A stretch of 64,000 bases of DNA from JBDGYW01 sp964518955 (GTDB taxonomy: Bacteria; Gemmatimonadota; Gemmatimonadetes; Gemmatimonadales; GWC2-71-9). Location of the stretch: NCBI GenBank assembly GCA_964518955.1, contig CAZFHS010000023.1, positions 30,244 through 94,243 of the forward strand. The letters run 5' to 3'. Shown here piece after piece: positions 54,507 to 63,287 of this stretch (its first letter is position 1; each line of letters opens with the position of its first letter). The notes under the pieces are model-generated. The model did not search any database, was not told where the DNA came from, and worked only from the letters and a program-made list of their open reading frames with translations. Made by a program: the position numbers and the translations under genes.

Positions 54507-55679
54507 TCAACGACCCTCCACCACCACAACAGCCAACTCCATCAGCATTCGCCCGACCGACATCTGCATGTTCTGGAAGTCACTCGAATTGACTTGAACT
54601 GCCACGGCAATTCCGTGATCGGGGAAGTAGGCCATCTCGGTCAGGTATCCGGGAAAGAAACCGCTGTGTCCCCACATGGTTCCAAGCGGCGTGGGCCTGA
54701 TAATTACGCCAAGTCCGTACTGAGAGTTTGGGCCAAGTCGCGCGGGCACGCCATCCAGCATGACCGGCAGCATTGATTCGTCAAATGCATGGCCTTCATA
54801 CAAGGCTTTCGCCCACCTAGCGAGATCTTCGGTCGTAGAAGCGATACCACCACCCGTCCACTCGAACTGTGGGTTGATTGCAAATTCGCCATTCACGATT
54901 ACTGCCTCCGGCACGCGAAATAGGTTCTCGACACCAGCGTACCCCTGCACAAGACCAGGAATGCGCCTCGCGTTGGTAGGCACAGTGTTGCGGAGATCCA
55001 GCGGTTCGAGCAACCGCCGTTGCATCTCGTCGTAGTAGGTGTTGCCCGTAAGGAGTTCGATGATCATTCCGAGGATGATGTAGTTCGTGTCGGAGTACTC
55101 CCACCCTTCACCAGGTGCGAATGGAGCTTCGGTGTCGAAAAGGTACGCCAACAACTCCTCCGGGAGCCACGCCTTGTTGGGAGAGGCAACGAGGTCGCCG
55201 ATGAATCGGTCGTCGAACTCGTAGCGAATGATGCCGCTCGTGTGAGTCATCAAATGTCGAATTGTCACGTCAGCATGATTCGGGAGGCGAGAAAACCACG
55301 GCTTATCGCCGAGGTAATCAGAAACGAGTGCCTCGAGGTCGAGCAGCCCCTCATGAACGAGCTGCATCGCCACCGCTGCAACATATGTCTTGCCTACACT
55401 GCCCTGCATGAGTCTGCTGGTGGGCTCCATGGGCAGGTCAAGGAGTGTATCGGCGAGCCCCGCGGCTAACCCGATCGCCTCGCCGCCGGCAAACACCACC
55501 CCGACGTTTATGCCAGGCGCCCCACTTTCCGCGTGAAGCTCGTTGAGTCTGGATTGCAGGGTCTCTCGGTACTGTGCTGTTGCAGTTTGTCCCGACAGAG
55601 TGCGTTGAGTACCCGGCATCGATGCAAACATGACCAGGAGCGTGGCTGAAACGGCTAACACTTTCTTCGGGTTACTCAT
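54507..55679 (-). CDS. Secreted class C beta-lactamase-family serine hydrolase
   Basis: 390 residues from the ATG at 55679, preceded by AGGTGA; a GTG three codons earlier is possible. Signal peptide about 1-31. SxxK at GSVGK (S94, K97) and YSDTNY in the YxN position, where the third residue is Asp, a variant seen in esterase-type members. HTSGI and GHSGFFPG are also typical. Likely a peptidase or esterase acting in the periplasm. Confidence 0.9.
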   Translation of the reverse strand: MSNPKKVLAVSATLLVMFASMPGTQRTLSGQTATAQYRETLQSRLNELHAESGAPGINVGVVFAGGEAIGLAAGLADTLLDLPMEPTSRLMQGSVGKTYVAAVAMQLVHEGLLDLEALVSDYLGDKPWFSRLPNHADVTIRHLMTHTSGIIRYEFDDRFIGDLVASPNKAWLPEELLAYLFDTEAPFAPGEGWEYSDTNYIILGMIIELLTGNTYYDEMQRRLLEPLDLRNTVPTNARRIPGLVQGYAGVENLFRVPEAVIVNGEFAINPQFEWTGGGIASTTEDLARWAKALYEGHAFDESMLPVMLDGVPARLGPNSQYGLGVIIRPTPLGTMWGHSGFFPGYLTEMAYFPDHGIAVAVQVNSSDFQNMQMSVGRMLMELAVVVVEGR

Positions 55680-55745
55680 TGGAATCACCTAGAGAGTGGC
55701 GTGAGTTGTGAGTCGTAAATGGTCGGTGCGCCGATGGGCGTCACG

Positions 55746-55865
55746 TCATTCGCCTGCAAGGAAGCCGCGCACCAAGATCCCTATGATCACTCCATTCGCC
55801 AGTATTACTCCCAGGAGGATCAAGAGATCCGGCAGCCGCAGCTTCTTCTTGGGGGAATCAGCCAT
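55746..55865 (-). CDS. 39-residue single-span membrane peptide at the end of the rdh operon
   Basis: Begins at 55865, overlapping the end of the RdhC-like gene by 8 bases, with GGGAGCGG just upstream. Sequence: basic start (MADSPKKKLRLPD), then one membrane helix (LLILLGVILANGVIIGILV), ending GFLAGE. Too short for standard gene calling. Its tight overlap suggests a small subunit or assembly factor of the membrane complex. Function unknown. Confidence 0.6.
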   Translation of the reverse strand: MADSPKKKLRLPDLLILLGVILANGVIIGILVRGFLAGE

Positions 55866-57033
55866 CGGTCTCCGCTCCCCGCGGCGTCCGCACCATGTTG
55901 CGAAGGTCCTGAACCGTCTTTTCGATCGTGCGAACCGGACAGAAGAGATTGCAGAACGGCGTACTGACCACCAGGGACATAGTCAACACCAAGAAAAGCA
56001 ACAGCCATTGCAGCGCGGTGCCAGTCAAAGAGAATAGAGCGGAAAAAGGCTCGTAGCTCGCCAGCGCTGGCTTGAGCGTGATGAATGCCAAAAAGAGCGC
56101 CGCAAAGACGACGAGATTTCGAAATCGTTCCGCCCATCGCACCACCGACGAGGGCAGCTTGATGCTCGCCCCACCAATTAGGCCGATCAGACGCTGCGCA
56201 GCGTTGAATGGACAGACGTAAAGGCAATAGAGGTTGCGCCCGAACAGAATTGATGTGAGAAGAAACCCCGTAATCAGCAGGTATATCGCCAGCGCCGAAG
56301 CAGGATCGGGGAAATACCCAGCCATCATACTTGCGACCTTTGCGAGAGAGATGGGCGAGTGTTTCCAAAACCCAACGACCACGAGCGTCACTACCTGACA
56401 CGCCCAACGCACCTGCCGCCGCCTGGGCGACTTGGAACGCTGCGCAACAATCCCAACGGCAAAGAGTGCCAGGATAGTCAGCTCGAGAATACCAAACTCG
56501 AACGGTCGTGTGGGAAGAGGCATCCGCACATCGAACGCCTCGCCGGCGACCGCTGTCACGGACTCCCGCAAGCTCGCAAGGATGGCGTCGGTAGAGATGG
56601 TGGCCCCTGTCTCCCAATCCACACCCGACTCATCGTAGTCGGCCTCATCGAACCGAACTCCCTCGAACGACCCTAGAATCTCCTCGCCGCGTGCCATTCG
56701 CCAGAAGATCGGAGTCTCGCGCTGCTCAACGACTCGCACGCCAGCGATTTGGCCGAGAGTATCCACTCCAGCCAGGAGGAGCATCGGGCCGCCATAACCG
56801 ATCGCGCTGCCCGAGGCGGCCCAACCGAGTTGCACGCCATTGTCGTCGTAAACCGAAAAGACGCCACTGTGGTTCTCGAACGCGGCAGCCGTAGGAAAGA
56901 TCTCGCCGATCGGGTCCGTGAGGTTCGGCGCAGCTCTCGTGCGACCGTACCAGAGCGCCGCTGCTAGCGCGACAAATACGGCCGTGTATACAAACGCCTT
57001 TGCCCTACGCTTCTGTGACAGTCCCCTGCTCAC
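55858..57033 (-). CDS. rdhC: RdhC/NosR-like membrane protein with FMN-binding domain and CxxxCP motifs
   Basis: 391 residues. One N-terminal helix (13-30), an extracytoplasmic FMN-binding domain (about 50-160) with the flavinylation motif TGATIST, then five or so helices. Two CxxxCP motifs, CLYVCPF and CNLFCPV, lie in the membrane part. This is the layout of RdhC and NosR, which pass electrons from the quinone pool to periplasmic enzymes or assist maturation. The GTG at 57033 overlaps rdhB by 29 bases. Which role applies here cannot be read from sequence; NosR-like proteins of other pathways are the main alternative. Confidence 0.82.
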   Translation of the reverse strand: MSRGLSQKRRAKAFVYTAVFVALAAALWYGRTRAAPNLTDPIGEIFPTAAAFENHSGVFSVYDDNGVQLGWAASGSAIGYGGPMLLLAGVDTLGQIAGVRVVEQRETPIFWRMARGEEILGSFEGVRFDEADYDESGVDWETGATISTDAILASLRESVTAVAGEAFDVRMPLPTRPFEFGILELTILALFAVGIVAQRSKSPRRRQVRWACQVVTLVVVGFWKHSPISLAKVASMMAGYFPDPASALAIYLLITGFLLTSILFGRNLYCLYVCPFNAAQRLIGLIGGASIKLPSSVVRWAERFRNLVVFAALFLAFITLKPALASYEPFSALFSLTGTALQWLLLFLVLTMSLVVSTPFCNLFCPVRTIEKTVQDLRNMVRTPRGAETDG

Positions 57034-57325
57034 CCGATTTTGTCCCTATCATCACAATCCGCCAAACTCCAACACCAGAAATCACCGCAACAATGCCGAA
57101 GAAGATTCCGCCCCTGATGGCGGCGCTAGCTTCGTTCTCCCCAAAGCTGGTTCCGACAAACGCTATCGTGAATCCGGCGAACAATACCCACAGCAGAAAC
57201 GCTCCCCATTTCCACCACCGCATCGATATGGATTTGTCGCGCGCCCAGGTGGCAAAACCGATCAGCATCACGCAGAACAGAATGCCTTCCACGAACCAGA
57301 AAAAGCCGCTGTTAAAGATCTGCAT
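57005..57325 (-). CDS. rdhB: RdhB-like membrane anchor for the downstream-type reductive dehalogenase (copy 1)
   Basis: 106 residues, three membrane helices. RdhB-like features: FFWFVEGILFCVMLIG in helix 1, SISMRWWKWGAFLLW before helix 2, and FVGTSFGENEASAAIRGG before helix 3. RdhB anchors exported RdhA to the outer face of the membrane. It overlaps the end of rdhA by 14 bases and the start of rdhC by 29. It shares the basic-WWxW element with the copy at 60304. Confidence 0.8.
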   Translation of the reverse strand: MQIFNSGFFWFVEGILFCVMLIGFATWARDKSISMRWWKWGAFLLWVLFAGFTIAFVGTSFGENEASAAIRGGIFFGIVAVISGVGVWRIVMIGTKSGEQGTVTEA

Positions 57326-58775
57326 CGATGAAGTCCTCCGCCTTCAACCACCAAGGTGGATCTCGGTACGTAGCATTCTCGCCACCGAGCGAGGGAATGT
57401 AATACGACTGCGGATCGGGCAATTCGTAGAATCTTTCCTGGAGACCGGTCAGAAGGTGATCGGAGATGTTTGTGGGATCGTTGGCCGTCACGTGAAGTGC
57501 GGTCCTATGGAGCCAATTGGCCTTCCTCGTATAGGGACATACGGACACACAAATCCGGCAACCCATGGAACCGAGCGTAGAATTCCACATGTTGTTGCAC
57601 GAGGCCGCGTTGATTTCCCACCTCCTGTAGCCTCGAATGTCCATCTTATCTCCCATTGTGATGGAGCCGCTCGGACACTGTTCAGCGCAGATCTTACAGG
57701 TTTTGCAGAAATCATCCACTCCGAAATCGATCGGCTTGTCCGTGGCCATCGGAATGTTTGTGGTTATCACGGCAGGTCGAAAGTTGCATCCCAATTCCGG
57801 TGTGATGACGATCGAGTGCCTGCCCTGTTGGCCAAGCCCCGCATCGATCGCGATCGGCGGAACCATGAGATCGTAGCTGGTACCGGGCGTGTGCGTTCGC
57901 GCAGGATAACCCAAACTGTTGATGAAAGCCGCAACGCGCGTCGCGATGATCCTGGCTCTGGAGTACGCATCGTTTGACGTACCGTAAGTTGGGTTGGCAT
58001 ACAGTGGGTCCCATGACATCGGGGCGCCAACAACTATTGCATACTCCCAGTGCTCCGGGATCTCGAGCGGCTCGTCCAAGTCTTCGAAGCCGCGTCGGCT
58101 GATCGGGTACCCATACACCCAATCGGGGTTCAATTTCGTGATTCCCACCAGCGCAGACCCAAACTGGTGTGACACCTTCTTGATCAGTTCAGCAGTCTTC
58201 GCGGGATCCTTCATCCTCATCGGCTGAGTGACGCTGCCATCGCGGCGCGGCCTCGGGAAATCCCATTCTTCTGGAGGTCCTGACACGGGCCTCGGCTGGA
58301 CCGCTCCCATCGCGTTGGCCCATGCCTCGGCCAACACGAATTTGTCTCCGTACTCCTCCCTATCCGCTCTGAGCGCTGGCATGATGACTTCCACGTTCAC
58401 CCTGTCCAACTCCAGGATGTCTGGATGCTTCTCGTAAAAGGATTTGAGTGGCTCCTCGAAGTCTCCGCCTTCCCGAACGGTACGCCACGCCCGCATGAAT
58501 CGACCTCGTCGCTCGAAGAGTTGCTCAACGCGGGCATCAGGCCGGCCGGTTGGACCGACGATCTCGTATGTAGGCTCGTCCACTTCGAACCGTTTTCGGT
58601 TGAACGTCTGGACAGATCCCTCTTCGTTCTCCCAGCCGAGATATGTGTTGGGATCTTTGCCTGCAGCGTATCCGAATGCGCCGAGCCCGGCGCCACCGGC
58701 GACGCCGCTAGCCAGGCCTGCGGCTTTCATGAATTGGCGGCGGCTGAGGGAGGAGTCTGAGTTGGAGTCGGTCAT
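57312..58775 (-). CDS. rdhA: Reductive dehalogenase catalytic subunit (copy 1)
   Basis: 487 residues. Tat signal SRRQFMKAAG (11-20). The core has the RdhA pattern IDAGLGQQGRHSIVITPELG, NIPMATDKPIDFGVDDFC. First cluster C357, C360, C363, C367 (FCKTCKICAEQCP); second cluster C393, C406, C409, C413 followed by Pro (CRICVSVCP). These would hold two [4Fe-4S] clusters next to a corrinoid that cleaves carbon-halogen bonds. The length is typical of respiratory, membrane-anchored RdhA. Epoxyqueuosine reductase is related but lacks a Tat signal and an anchor gene. Substrate unknown. Confidence 0.9.
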   Translation of the reverse strand: MTDSNSDSSLSRRQFMKAAGLASGVAGGAGLGAFGYAAGKDPNTYLGWENEEGSVQTFNRKRFEVDEPTYEIVGPTGRPDARVEQLFERRGRFMRAWRTVREGGDFEEPLKSFYEKHPDILELDRVNVEVIMPALRADREEYGDKFVLAEAWANAMGAVQPRPVSGPPEEWDFPRPRRDGSVTQPMRMKDPAKTAELIKKVSHQFGSALVGITKLNPDWVYGYPISRRGFEDLDEPLEIPEHWEYAIVVGAPMSWDPLYANPTYGTSNDAYSRARIIATRVAAFINSLGYPARTHTPGTSYDLMVPPIAIDAGLGQQGRHSIVITPELGCNFRPAVITTNIPMATDKPIDFGVDDFCKTCKICAEQCPSGSITMGDKMDIRGYRRWEINAASCNNMWNSTLGSMGCRICVSVCPYTRKANWLHRTALHVTANDPTNISDHLLTGLQERFYELPDPQSYYIPSLGGENATYRDPPWWLKAEDFIDADL

Positions 58776-58829
58776 TTCTATGCCTTCTGCGAGTAAGTTC
58801 GAATTGGAAAATTCCCAGTCGGTGGCAGA

Positions 58830-58889
58830 GGTGCAGAGAAGGCAGAGTTGCAGTTAAGGATCGAGATCGGATTCCTGCGTCTCTGCACC
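58830..58889 (-). repeat. Inverted repeat between the two dehalogenase genes
   Basis: GGTGCAGAGA (58830-58839) and TCTCTGCACC (58880-58889) are perfect inverted copies, with GCAG/CTGC continuing the pairing inside. It lies in the 135-base gap between the second and first rdhA, where it could set relative expression by attenuation or transcript processing. The rest of the gap holds no gene. Confidence 0.45.
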
Positions 58890-58910
58890 CCTGTCCCTTT
58901 GCCGCCGCCT

Positions 58911-60311
58911 CTACATTTCCTCTCGCGCCGTAATCGTCTTATTTCCATCCATCTTCCAAAACTCCGTGTCTTCCATCTGTCTGCCGTATCCGCTGGCCTG
59001 GTCGAGACTTACCATTGCCATGTCAGCCGGCTTCAGACACCCTTCGATGGCGGTGCGGATCATTCGGTGGAGCCACGAGTTGTTGGGCTTGTTGAATGGG
59101 CAACAGCGTTTGCAGTTGGAGCAGCTGAATCCGTTGAAGTCGTAACATCCTTCTGGTTTTACATACCATTTGAGTACGCCCGGGTTATTGGATTCCGACG
59201 TGCCCTCCCAGGTCCGTGGGCCTGTGGTGATGGAATCGCTGGGGCACTCATCCGCACAGAGCATACACACATCGCAAAACTCTGTGACTCCGAACTCGAT
59301 AGGATCGTTGGGAATGAGCGGCATGTCAGTAATCACCTTCGCGATACGCACCCGCGGACCGTACTTAGGCGTGATCAACAGTCCCATCCGCCCGATCTGG
59401 CCAAGCCCGGCGTCAACCGCCATAGGGATGCTGAGGCCAACACCGTTGCCGGCCGGCAAAGCCCGGTACCCCAATGCACGGATGAAATCAGCAAGCGTCG
59501 ACGATGTGACCGCCATCCGCGAATAGCCGTCTCCGACTGCGGCTGACGCGAGACGCCCTGGTGAGTTCTGAATTCCGGGATAGTACTCCTCGAATGCGAG
59601 AGCAACGACGCGGTTCATCGAGCTGGGAATGTACCAGGCGTCTTCGGTCTGCTCGAACCTGTCGTCTTCGTCCAAAACTGGTATCGCGCGCCCGCGATCT
59701 TCCTCAGTCGATGAATGGTGGTCGGAGTAGATCCAACGGCGGTCGAGCTCCGCAATGCCCGCGAGCGATGCTCCGTAAAACAAAGCGGCATGACGCACGG
59801 CCAAAGAGACTTCCCCCCAAGACATATCCAGCTCGGCGGGATCCCACCGTTCCAGTTCAGTGAGTCCTGTACCACGCACCATCCCCCCGACCGTGTTCCA
59901 GCCATAGTCGCCGCTAGTCCGCCCATTCTGCGCGTGGCGCCAAGCCGCAGCCATCAGCGCGTAGTCCAACCGCGTCTGATTCGGTTCTCTGCCTTCCAAC
60001 TCGACGAGATTCCGTTCGGCTACGTCCTCTGCCACGTCGATGATTTCTCTTCGGACCGGGTCCCAGACGTTTCTGCTGAAGACGTTTGCCCTCTCGGACA
60101 TCGGTCTCAGAACGCTCTCATCGATTTCGTACGGAACGGTGCCCCCGCTCAACTTCTCGACCAGGAAACCACCGTACTCGGCTTCAGATTCAACCACTAC
60201 GCCCTTGTCAGTATGACCTACGACCCTAGGCAAGCCGAAGCCCGCTCCCAAAACCGCGGATCCTCCGCCGAGGGTATTCAGGAAATTGCGCCTGTCCATA
60301 TGTCTATCCAT
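58911..60311 (-). CDS. rdhA: Reductive dehalogenase catalytic subunit (copy 2)
   Basis: 466 residues from the ATG at 60311, which overlaps the rdhB stop by 8 bases; another ATG at 60299 is possible, and the frame's extension to 60389 is not used. Tat signal DRRNFLNTLGGGSAV. Core pattern MAVDAGLGQIGRMGLLITPKYG and MPLIPNDPIEFGVTEFC. First cluster C346, C349, C352, C356 (FCDVCMLCADECP); second cluster CSNCKRCCPF, preceded by another Cys. It is clearly diverged from copy 1, so the pair probably differ in substrate rather than dosage. Confidence 0.9.
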   Translation of the reverse strand: MDRHMDRRNFLNTLGGGSAVLGAGFGLPRVVGHTDKGVVVESEAEYGGFLVEKLSGGTVPYEIDESVLRPMSERANVFSRNVWDPVRREIIDVAEDVAERNLVELEGREPNQTRLDYALMAAAWRHAQNGRTSGDYGWNTVGGMVRGTGLTELERWDPAELDMSWGEVSLAVRHAALFYGASLAGIAELDRRWIYSDHHSSTEEDRGRAIPVLDEDDRFEQTEDAWYIPSSMNRVVALAFEEYYPGIQNSPGRLASAAVGDGYSRMAVTSSTLADFIRALGYRALPAGNGVGLSIPMAVDAGLGQIGRMGLLITPKYGPRVRIAKVITDMPLIPNDPIEFGVTEFCDVCMLCADECPSDSITTGPRTWEGTSESNNPGVLKWYVKPEGCYDFNGFSCSNCKRCCPFNKPNNSWLHRMIRTAIEGCLKPADMAMVSLDQASGYGRQMEDTEFWKMDGNKTITAREEM

Positions 60312-60582
60312 TGGCTGCTCGCCGTCTAAATACAAACCGTCCCAACAAAACTGCCCACACAACAGCGACAAAGCCGAGGATTGCTCCATTTACCATCGCT
60401 GCCTTGGGTGCTCCTTCACGTAGGAAACTCACGATCACCTCGAGCACGAAGACCAGGTAAACAAATCCAAGCGCTGTCAGCACCCATTGCCACCATTTGA
60501 TCGCGAGCCCCTTACCGACTGCGTGATGGATCAACGCGTACAGTCCAGCCGCTACGACCGCACCAACCAACAACTCTACCAT
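60304..60582 (-). CDS. rdhB: RdhB-like membrane anchor (copy 2)
   Basis: 92 residues with three membrane helices. It has the KWWQW element before helix 2 and EVIVSFLREGAPKAAMVNGA before helix 3, matching the RdhB pattern seen in copy 1. It precedes and overlaps rdhA copy 2, i.e. B-A order, while copy 1 is A-B. It is the first gene of the operon. Confidence 0.8.
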   Translation of the reverse strand: MVELLVGAVVAAGLYALIHHAVGKGLAIKWWQWVLTALGFVYLVFVLEVIVSFLREGAPKAAMVNGAILGFVAVVWAVLLGRFVFRRRAANG

Positions 60583-60689
60583 CGCCGGTCCTTTCTATGG
60601 ATCATCGAGGGGTAACGGCACACCACTACAGTTACGCGTGAGGACTAGATCACGCTGAGTACCAAACCAAAAAGGCGTGCGTTCGGTTC

Positions 60690-60697
60690 ATTATAAT
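60690..60697. promoter_or_regulatory. TATAAT-like element upstream of the rdh operon
   Basis: ATTATAAT (60690-60697) contains a perfect TATAAT on both strands, 108 bases before the first rdhB. No good -35 box is visible at the usual distance on the minus strand, so it is only a candidate -10 element. No regulator gene is nearby. Confidence 0.3.
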
Positions 60698-60733
60698 CGG
60701 ATGTTGGTTCGGGATTTGAAACCCAAACACGGT

Positions 60734-61117
60734 TCATTGACTAGACTGCTCTCCCGCCTGGTACAGCGCACAGACGGCGCCGGCCGGATCCTCGATGATG
60801 CAGTATCTGTCTTTGCCCATACTTCTGGGGCCGCTCACAACCTTGCCGCCGCCACCGGTGCAGGCGCTGATGCTCTGATCGAGATCTTCTACAATGAAGT
60901 AGACGACCCAGGCGCGTGGAATTTGGGCATTAGCTCCTCGCGCATGGCAGATACCGCTTACTGCGTCTGAAGATCCGGGCGGGTGCATGGCGAAGTCGTC
61001 GTAGCCGTCCATCCCGACGGGGCTATTCTCCCAGCCAATCACTTGTTGGTAGAAGTCTCGTACGGATTCCGCGTCTTCGACGGTTAGGTCGATCCAGCCG
61101 ATGGTTCCTGGGGTCAT
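60734..61117 (-). CDS. VOC-family (glyoxalase-like) protein
   Basis: 127 residues. A single VOC domain made of two beta-alpha-beta-beta-beta modules: IGWIDLTVEDAESVRDFYQQV with the metal-ligand type start and AWVVYFIVEDLDQSISAC for the second half, ending IIEDPAGAVCALYQ. Similar proteins are often hydrolase- or dioxygenase-like with unknown substrate. It is 151 bases upstream of the rdh operon on the same strand and could be cotranscribed. Confidence 0.87.
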   Translation of the reverse strand: MTPGTIGWIDLTVEDAESVRDFYQQVIGWENSPVGMDGYDDFAMHPPGSSDAVSGICHARGANAQIPRAWVVYFIVEDLDQSISACTGGGGKVVSGPRSMGKDRYCIIEDPAGAVCALYQAGEQSSQ

Positions 61118-61120
61118 GAT

Positions 61121-61133
61121 GGAGCAAAGCTCC
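61121..61133 (-). promoter_or_regulatory. Small hairpin covering the ribosome-binding site of the VOC gene
   Basis: On the minus strand GGAGC-TTT-GCTCC forms a 5-pair hairpin just before the ATG at 61117, and its left arm is the AGGAG ribosome-binding site. Five pairs is weak, so translational control is only a possibility. Confidence 0.3.
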
Positions 61134-61474
61134 TTTCATACAACAGATGGAATTGACTCGACCGCTTCTCCAATTGACTGAGAAATGATCGGTTGGAGTT
61201 CTCTTTCAAAGATGCATAGAACCTCGCTTGACGGAGAGTGCTACGCGGAATTTGCGGTACAGGTAAAAAGGGCTGACGATGCACATGAGCCTCGTTGCAT
61301 TCATCCAAACCGTGTGTTGGTGAAGCGCCATTTGAGTTTGCTTGACGGGGCCTGTACGCCGTGTAACGTTAAGCCGGAAAGTGAGTTGCAGAGCTATATC
61401 AGGCGCGCGGAGAGCGGTATTTCAGTTGCGCCTTTTGTCCACCTGACAGGCCGTACATAGGTTAGGAGCTCGGA
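61134..61474 (+). promoter_or_regulatory. Upstream region of the second zinc-ribbon kinase, with candidate promoter
   Basis: 341 bases without a credible gene. CTTGACGG occurs twice (61227-61234 and 61341-61348). The second copy gives TTGACG (61342-61347) with TAACGT (61364-61369) after 16 bases, a possible promoter 105 bases before the kinase ATG; the -10 match is poor. A good ribosome-binding site (TTAGGAG) precedes the ATG. Confidence 0.3.
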
Positions 61475-63259
61475 ATGCAGTGCACCTTCTGCGATACACC
61501 TGTTTCTGACGGGGCAGTATACTGTCACCAGTGCGGGTCCCTGGTGTCAGACGCAGAAGGACAAGCGGCAGTCACAGCCACCATGAACGACTCGGCCATC
61601 CGCCACCTGACCGAGTTGTTGCGAGAGGATGCTGCGGGCGAATTCGAGATTGGGCGTCAACTTGGACGCGGTGGGATGGCTGTCGTATTCTTGGCGAAAG
61701 AGACGAAACTCGACCGTCAGGTCGCGATCAAAGTCCTTCCTCCTGAACTGACATTCGGCCACGGCGTCGATCGTTTCATGCGAGAGGCGAAAACCGCCGC
61801 CAAGCTCGACCATCCCAACATCATACCCATCTACAGGATCTCCGACGGCGGGAAGATCTTCTGGTACGCTATGAAGTTTCTGGAGGGGCAGTCGCTCGAT
61901 CAGCGTTTAACCGATACCGGGCAGATGTCTCTCGATGAAGTTTTGACGCTACTGGAACCGGTTGCTGACGCTTTGGATTACGCGCACGATCAGCAGGTGA
62001 TCCATCGCGATATCAAACCTGCGAATGTTATGGTTGATTCGCGTGATCGCGTGATCGTTACCGATTTCGGAATAGCGAAGGCTCTCACGGAGGGTACTCT
62101 CACAGCGTCAGGCTCAGTGATTGGCACGCCGTACTTCATGTCACCAGAGCAAGGCATGGGTAAGCAGGTCACCGGAGCGTCGGACCAATATTCCGTAGCG
62201 GTAATGGCGTATCAGATGCTCTGCGGGCACCTGCCGTTCCAAGGTGACTCGGCAATCGACATTCTTCACAAGCATTGCACGGTCGCCCCTCCCCCACTCA
62301 AGGAAATGCGCCCGGGTTTGCCGGACCATACGTACTGTGCGATCAACAAGGCGTTGGCAAAAAAACCTGAGCGCCGCTTCTCATCCGTATCTGAATTCGT
62401 TAGAGGGCTCAAGGAACCGAGCGACGAGATTACGATGGCAGATCTCGAGACGGTTTCGATGCCCACCCCGCCCTCGCTGGAGACAAAAGTAGCCACCGAG
62501 GTGGTTGATCGGGTTCAGGAGACAGTGGCCAAACGAGCGGAAGGACAGTCACTTGAGGGCGACACCGGAAAGAAGAAATCTGGATTCATCGTCGGTGTAG
62601 CGGCTGCGGCCATTGTGGTAGTTGGAGGAGCCGGAGCCATGTGGCTGACCCGGGATGACGGGGCTTCAAGCGGCTCCTCACCAACCGATTCGGCGGCTGC
62701 AGTTGTTGCCAATCCTTCTGAGACTGCTGGGCAACAGACTAGCGGTAGCGAAGCGAACTCACCGGAAACTCCACCGACGGAGCCTACCTCTCAATCGACA
62801 TCGCACCTTACGCTCGCTGGTGTACCGGGCGGTGCAGTGGTAACCATAGACGGCAATAGACGAATGGGCACCGAGTTCGAATTGGCTGCAGGTTTTCACT
62901 CAGTACGCGTAGAAGTGTCGGGCTACGAGCCCTTCGAATACAGGGACAGCCTAGTTGCCGGCGAACGCATCAGGGTCCTCTACCGGGCTGATCCCGTTGT
63001 CTCAACGCCTCCTCCGGAAGAGCAAGCAGTACCCGATCCGCCCGCACCCGGTTTTGTTCGAATCACGATCAGGCCATGGGCGAATGTGACTATCGACGGA
63101 CGCCGTTTTGAGGGAGTAAATCGGCTCGTAGACACGTTGCCGGCAGGAGATTACATCCTCCGGTTCGAGCATCCCGAGCTGAACAATGTGGACACGACGG
63201 TTGCAGTCCGACCCGGAGAAGCAACGGTAGTACAAATTCGACTTACTGGAACAGGCTAG
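61475..63259 (+). CDS. Membrane Ser/Thr protein kinase with zinc ribbon and PEGA domains
   Basis: 594 residues. It is a close paralogue of the kinase at 21869 over the first 320 residues: zinc ribbon (CTFC, CHQC), shared LVSDAEGQAA, K86, HRDIKPAN (177-184), DFG and SPEQGMGK at the same positions. A membrane helix (about 370-390) leads to a Ser/Thr-rich linker and two PEGA-like repeats (about 450-594), but no Ig-like domains. The extracytoplasmic sensors thus differ while the catalytic part is conserved. The next gene starts 29 bases later and also encodes a PEGA-like protein. Confidence 0.92.
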   Translation: MQCTFCDTPVSDGAVYCHQCGSLVSDAEGQAAVTATMNDSAIRHLTELLREDAAGEFEIGRQLGRGGMAVVFLAKETKLDRQVAIKVLPPELTFGHGVDRFMREAKTAAKLDHPNIIPIYRISDGGKIFWYAMKFLEGQSLDQRLTDTGQMSLDEVLTLLEPVADALDYAHDQQVIHRDIKPANVMVDSRDRVIVTDFGIAKALTEGTLTASGSVIGTPYFMSPEQGMGKQVTGASDQYSVAVMAYQMLCGHLPFQGDSAIDILHKHCTVAPPPLKEMRPGLPDHTYCAINKALAKKPERRFSSVSEFVRGLKEPSDEITMADLETVSMPTPPSLETKVATEVVDRVQETVAKRAEGQSLEGDTGKKKSGFIVGVAAAAIVVVGGAGAMWLTRDDGASSGSSPTDSAAAVVANPSETAGQQTSGSEANSPETPPTEPTSQSTSHLTLAGVPGGAVVTIDGNRRMGTEFELAAGFHSVRVEVSGYEPFEYRDSLVAGERIRVLYRADPVVSTPPPEEQAVPDPPAPGFVRITIRPWANVTIDGRRFEGVNRLVDTLPAGDYILRFEHPELNNVDTTVAVRPGEATVVQIRLTGTG

Positions 63260-63287
63260 CTCAAAACGCCCCCCCCAGGAGCACCGT

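Noticed and set aside
57000..57977. Plus-strand frame across rdhB and rdhA
   Set aside because: Antisense to well-supported dehalogenase genes; no ribosome-binding site or domain.
57312..60311. The two RdhA proteins as epoxyqueuosine reductases (QueG)
   Set aside because: QueG is cytoplasmic and has no membrane anchor gene; here both have Tat signals, RdhB-like partners and an RdhC-like protein.
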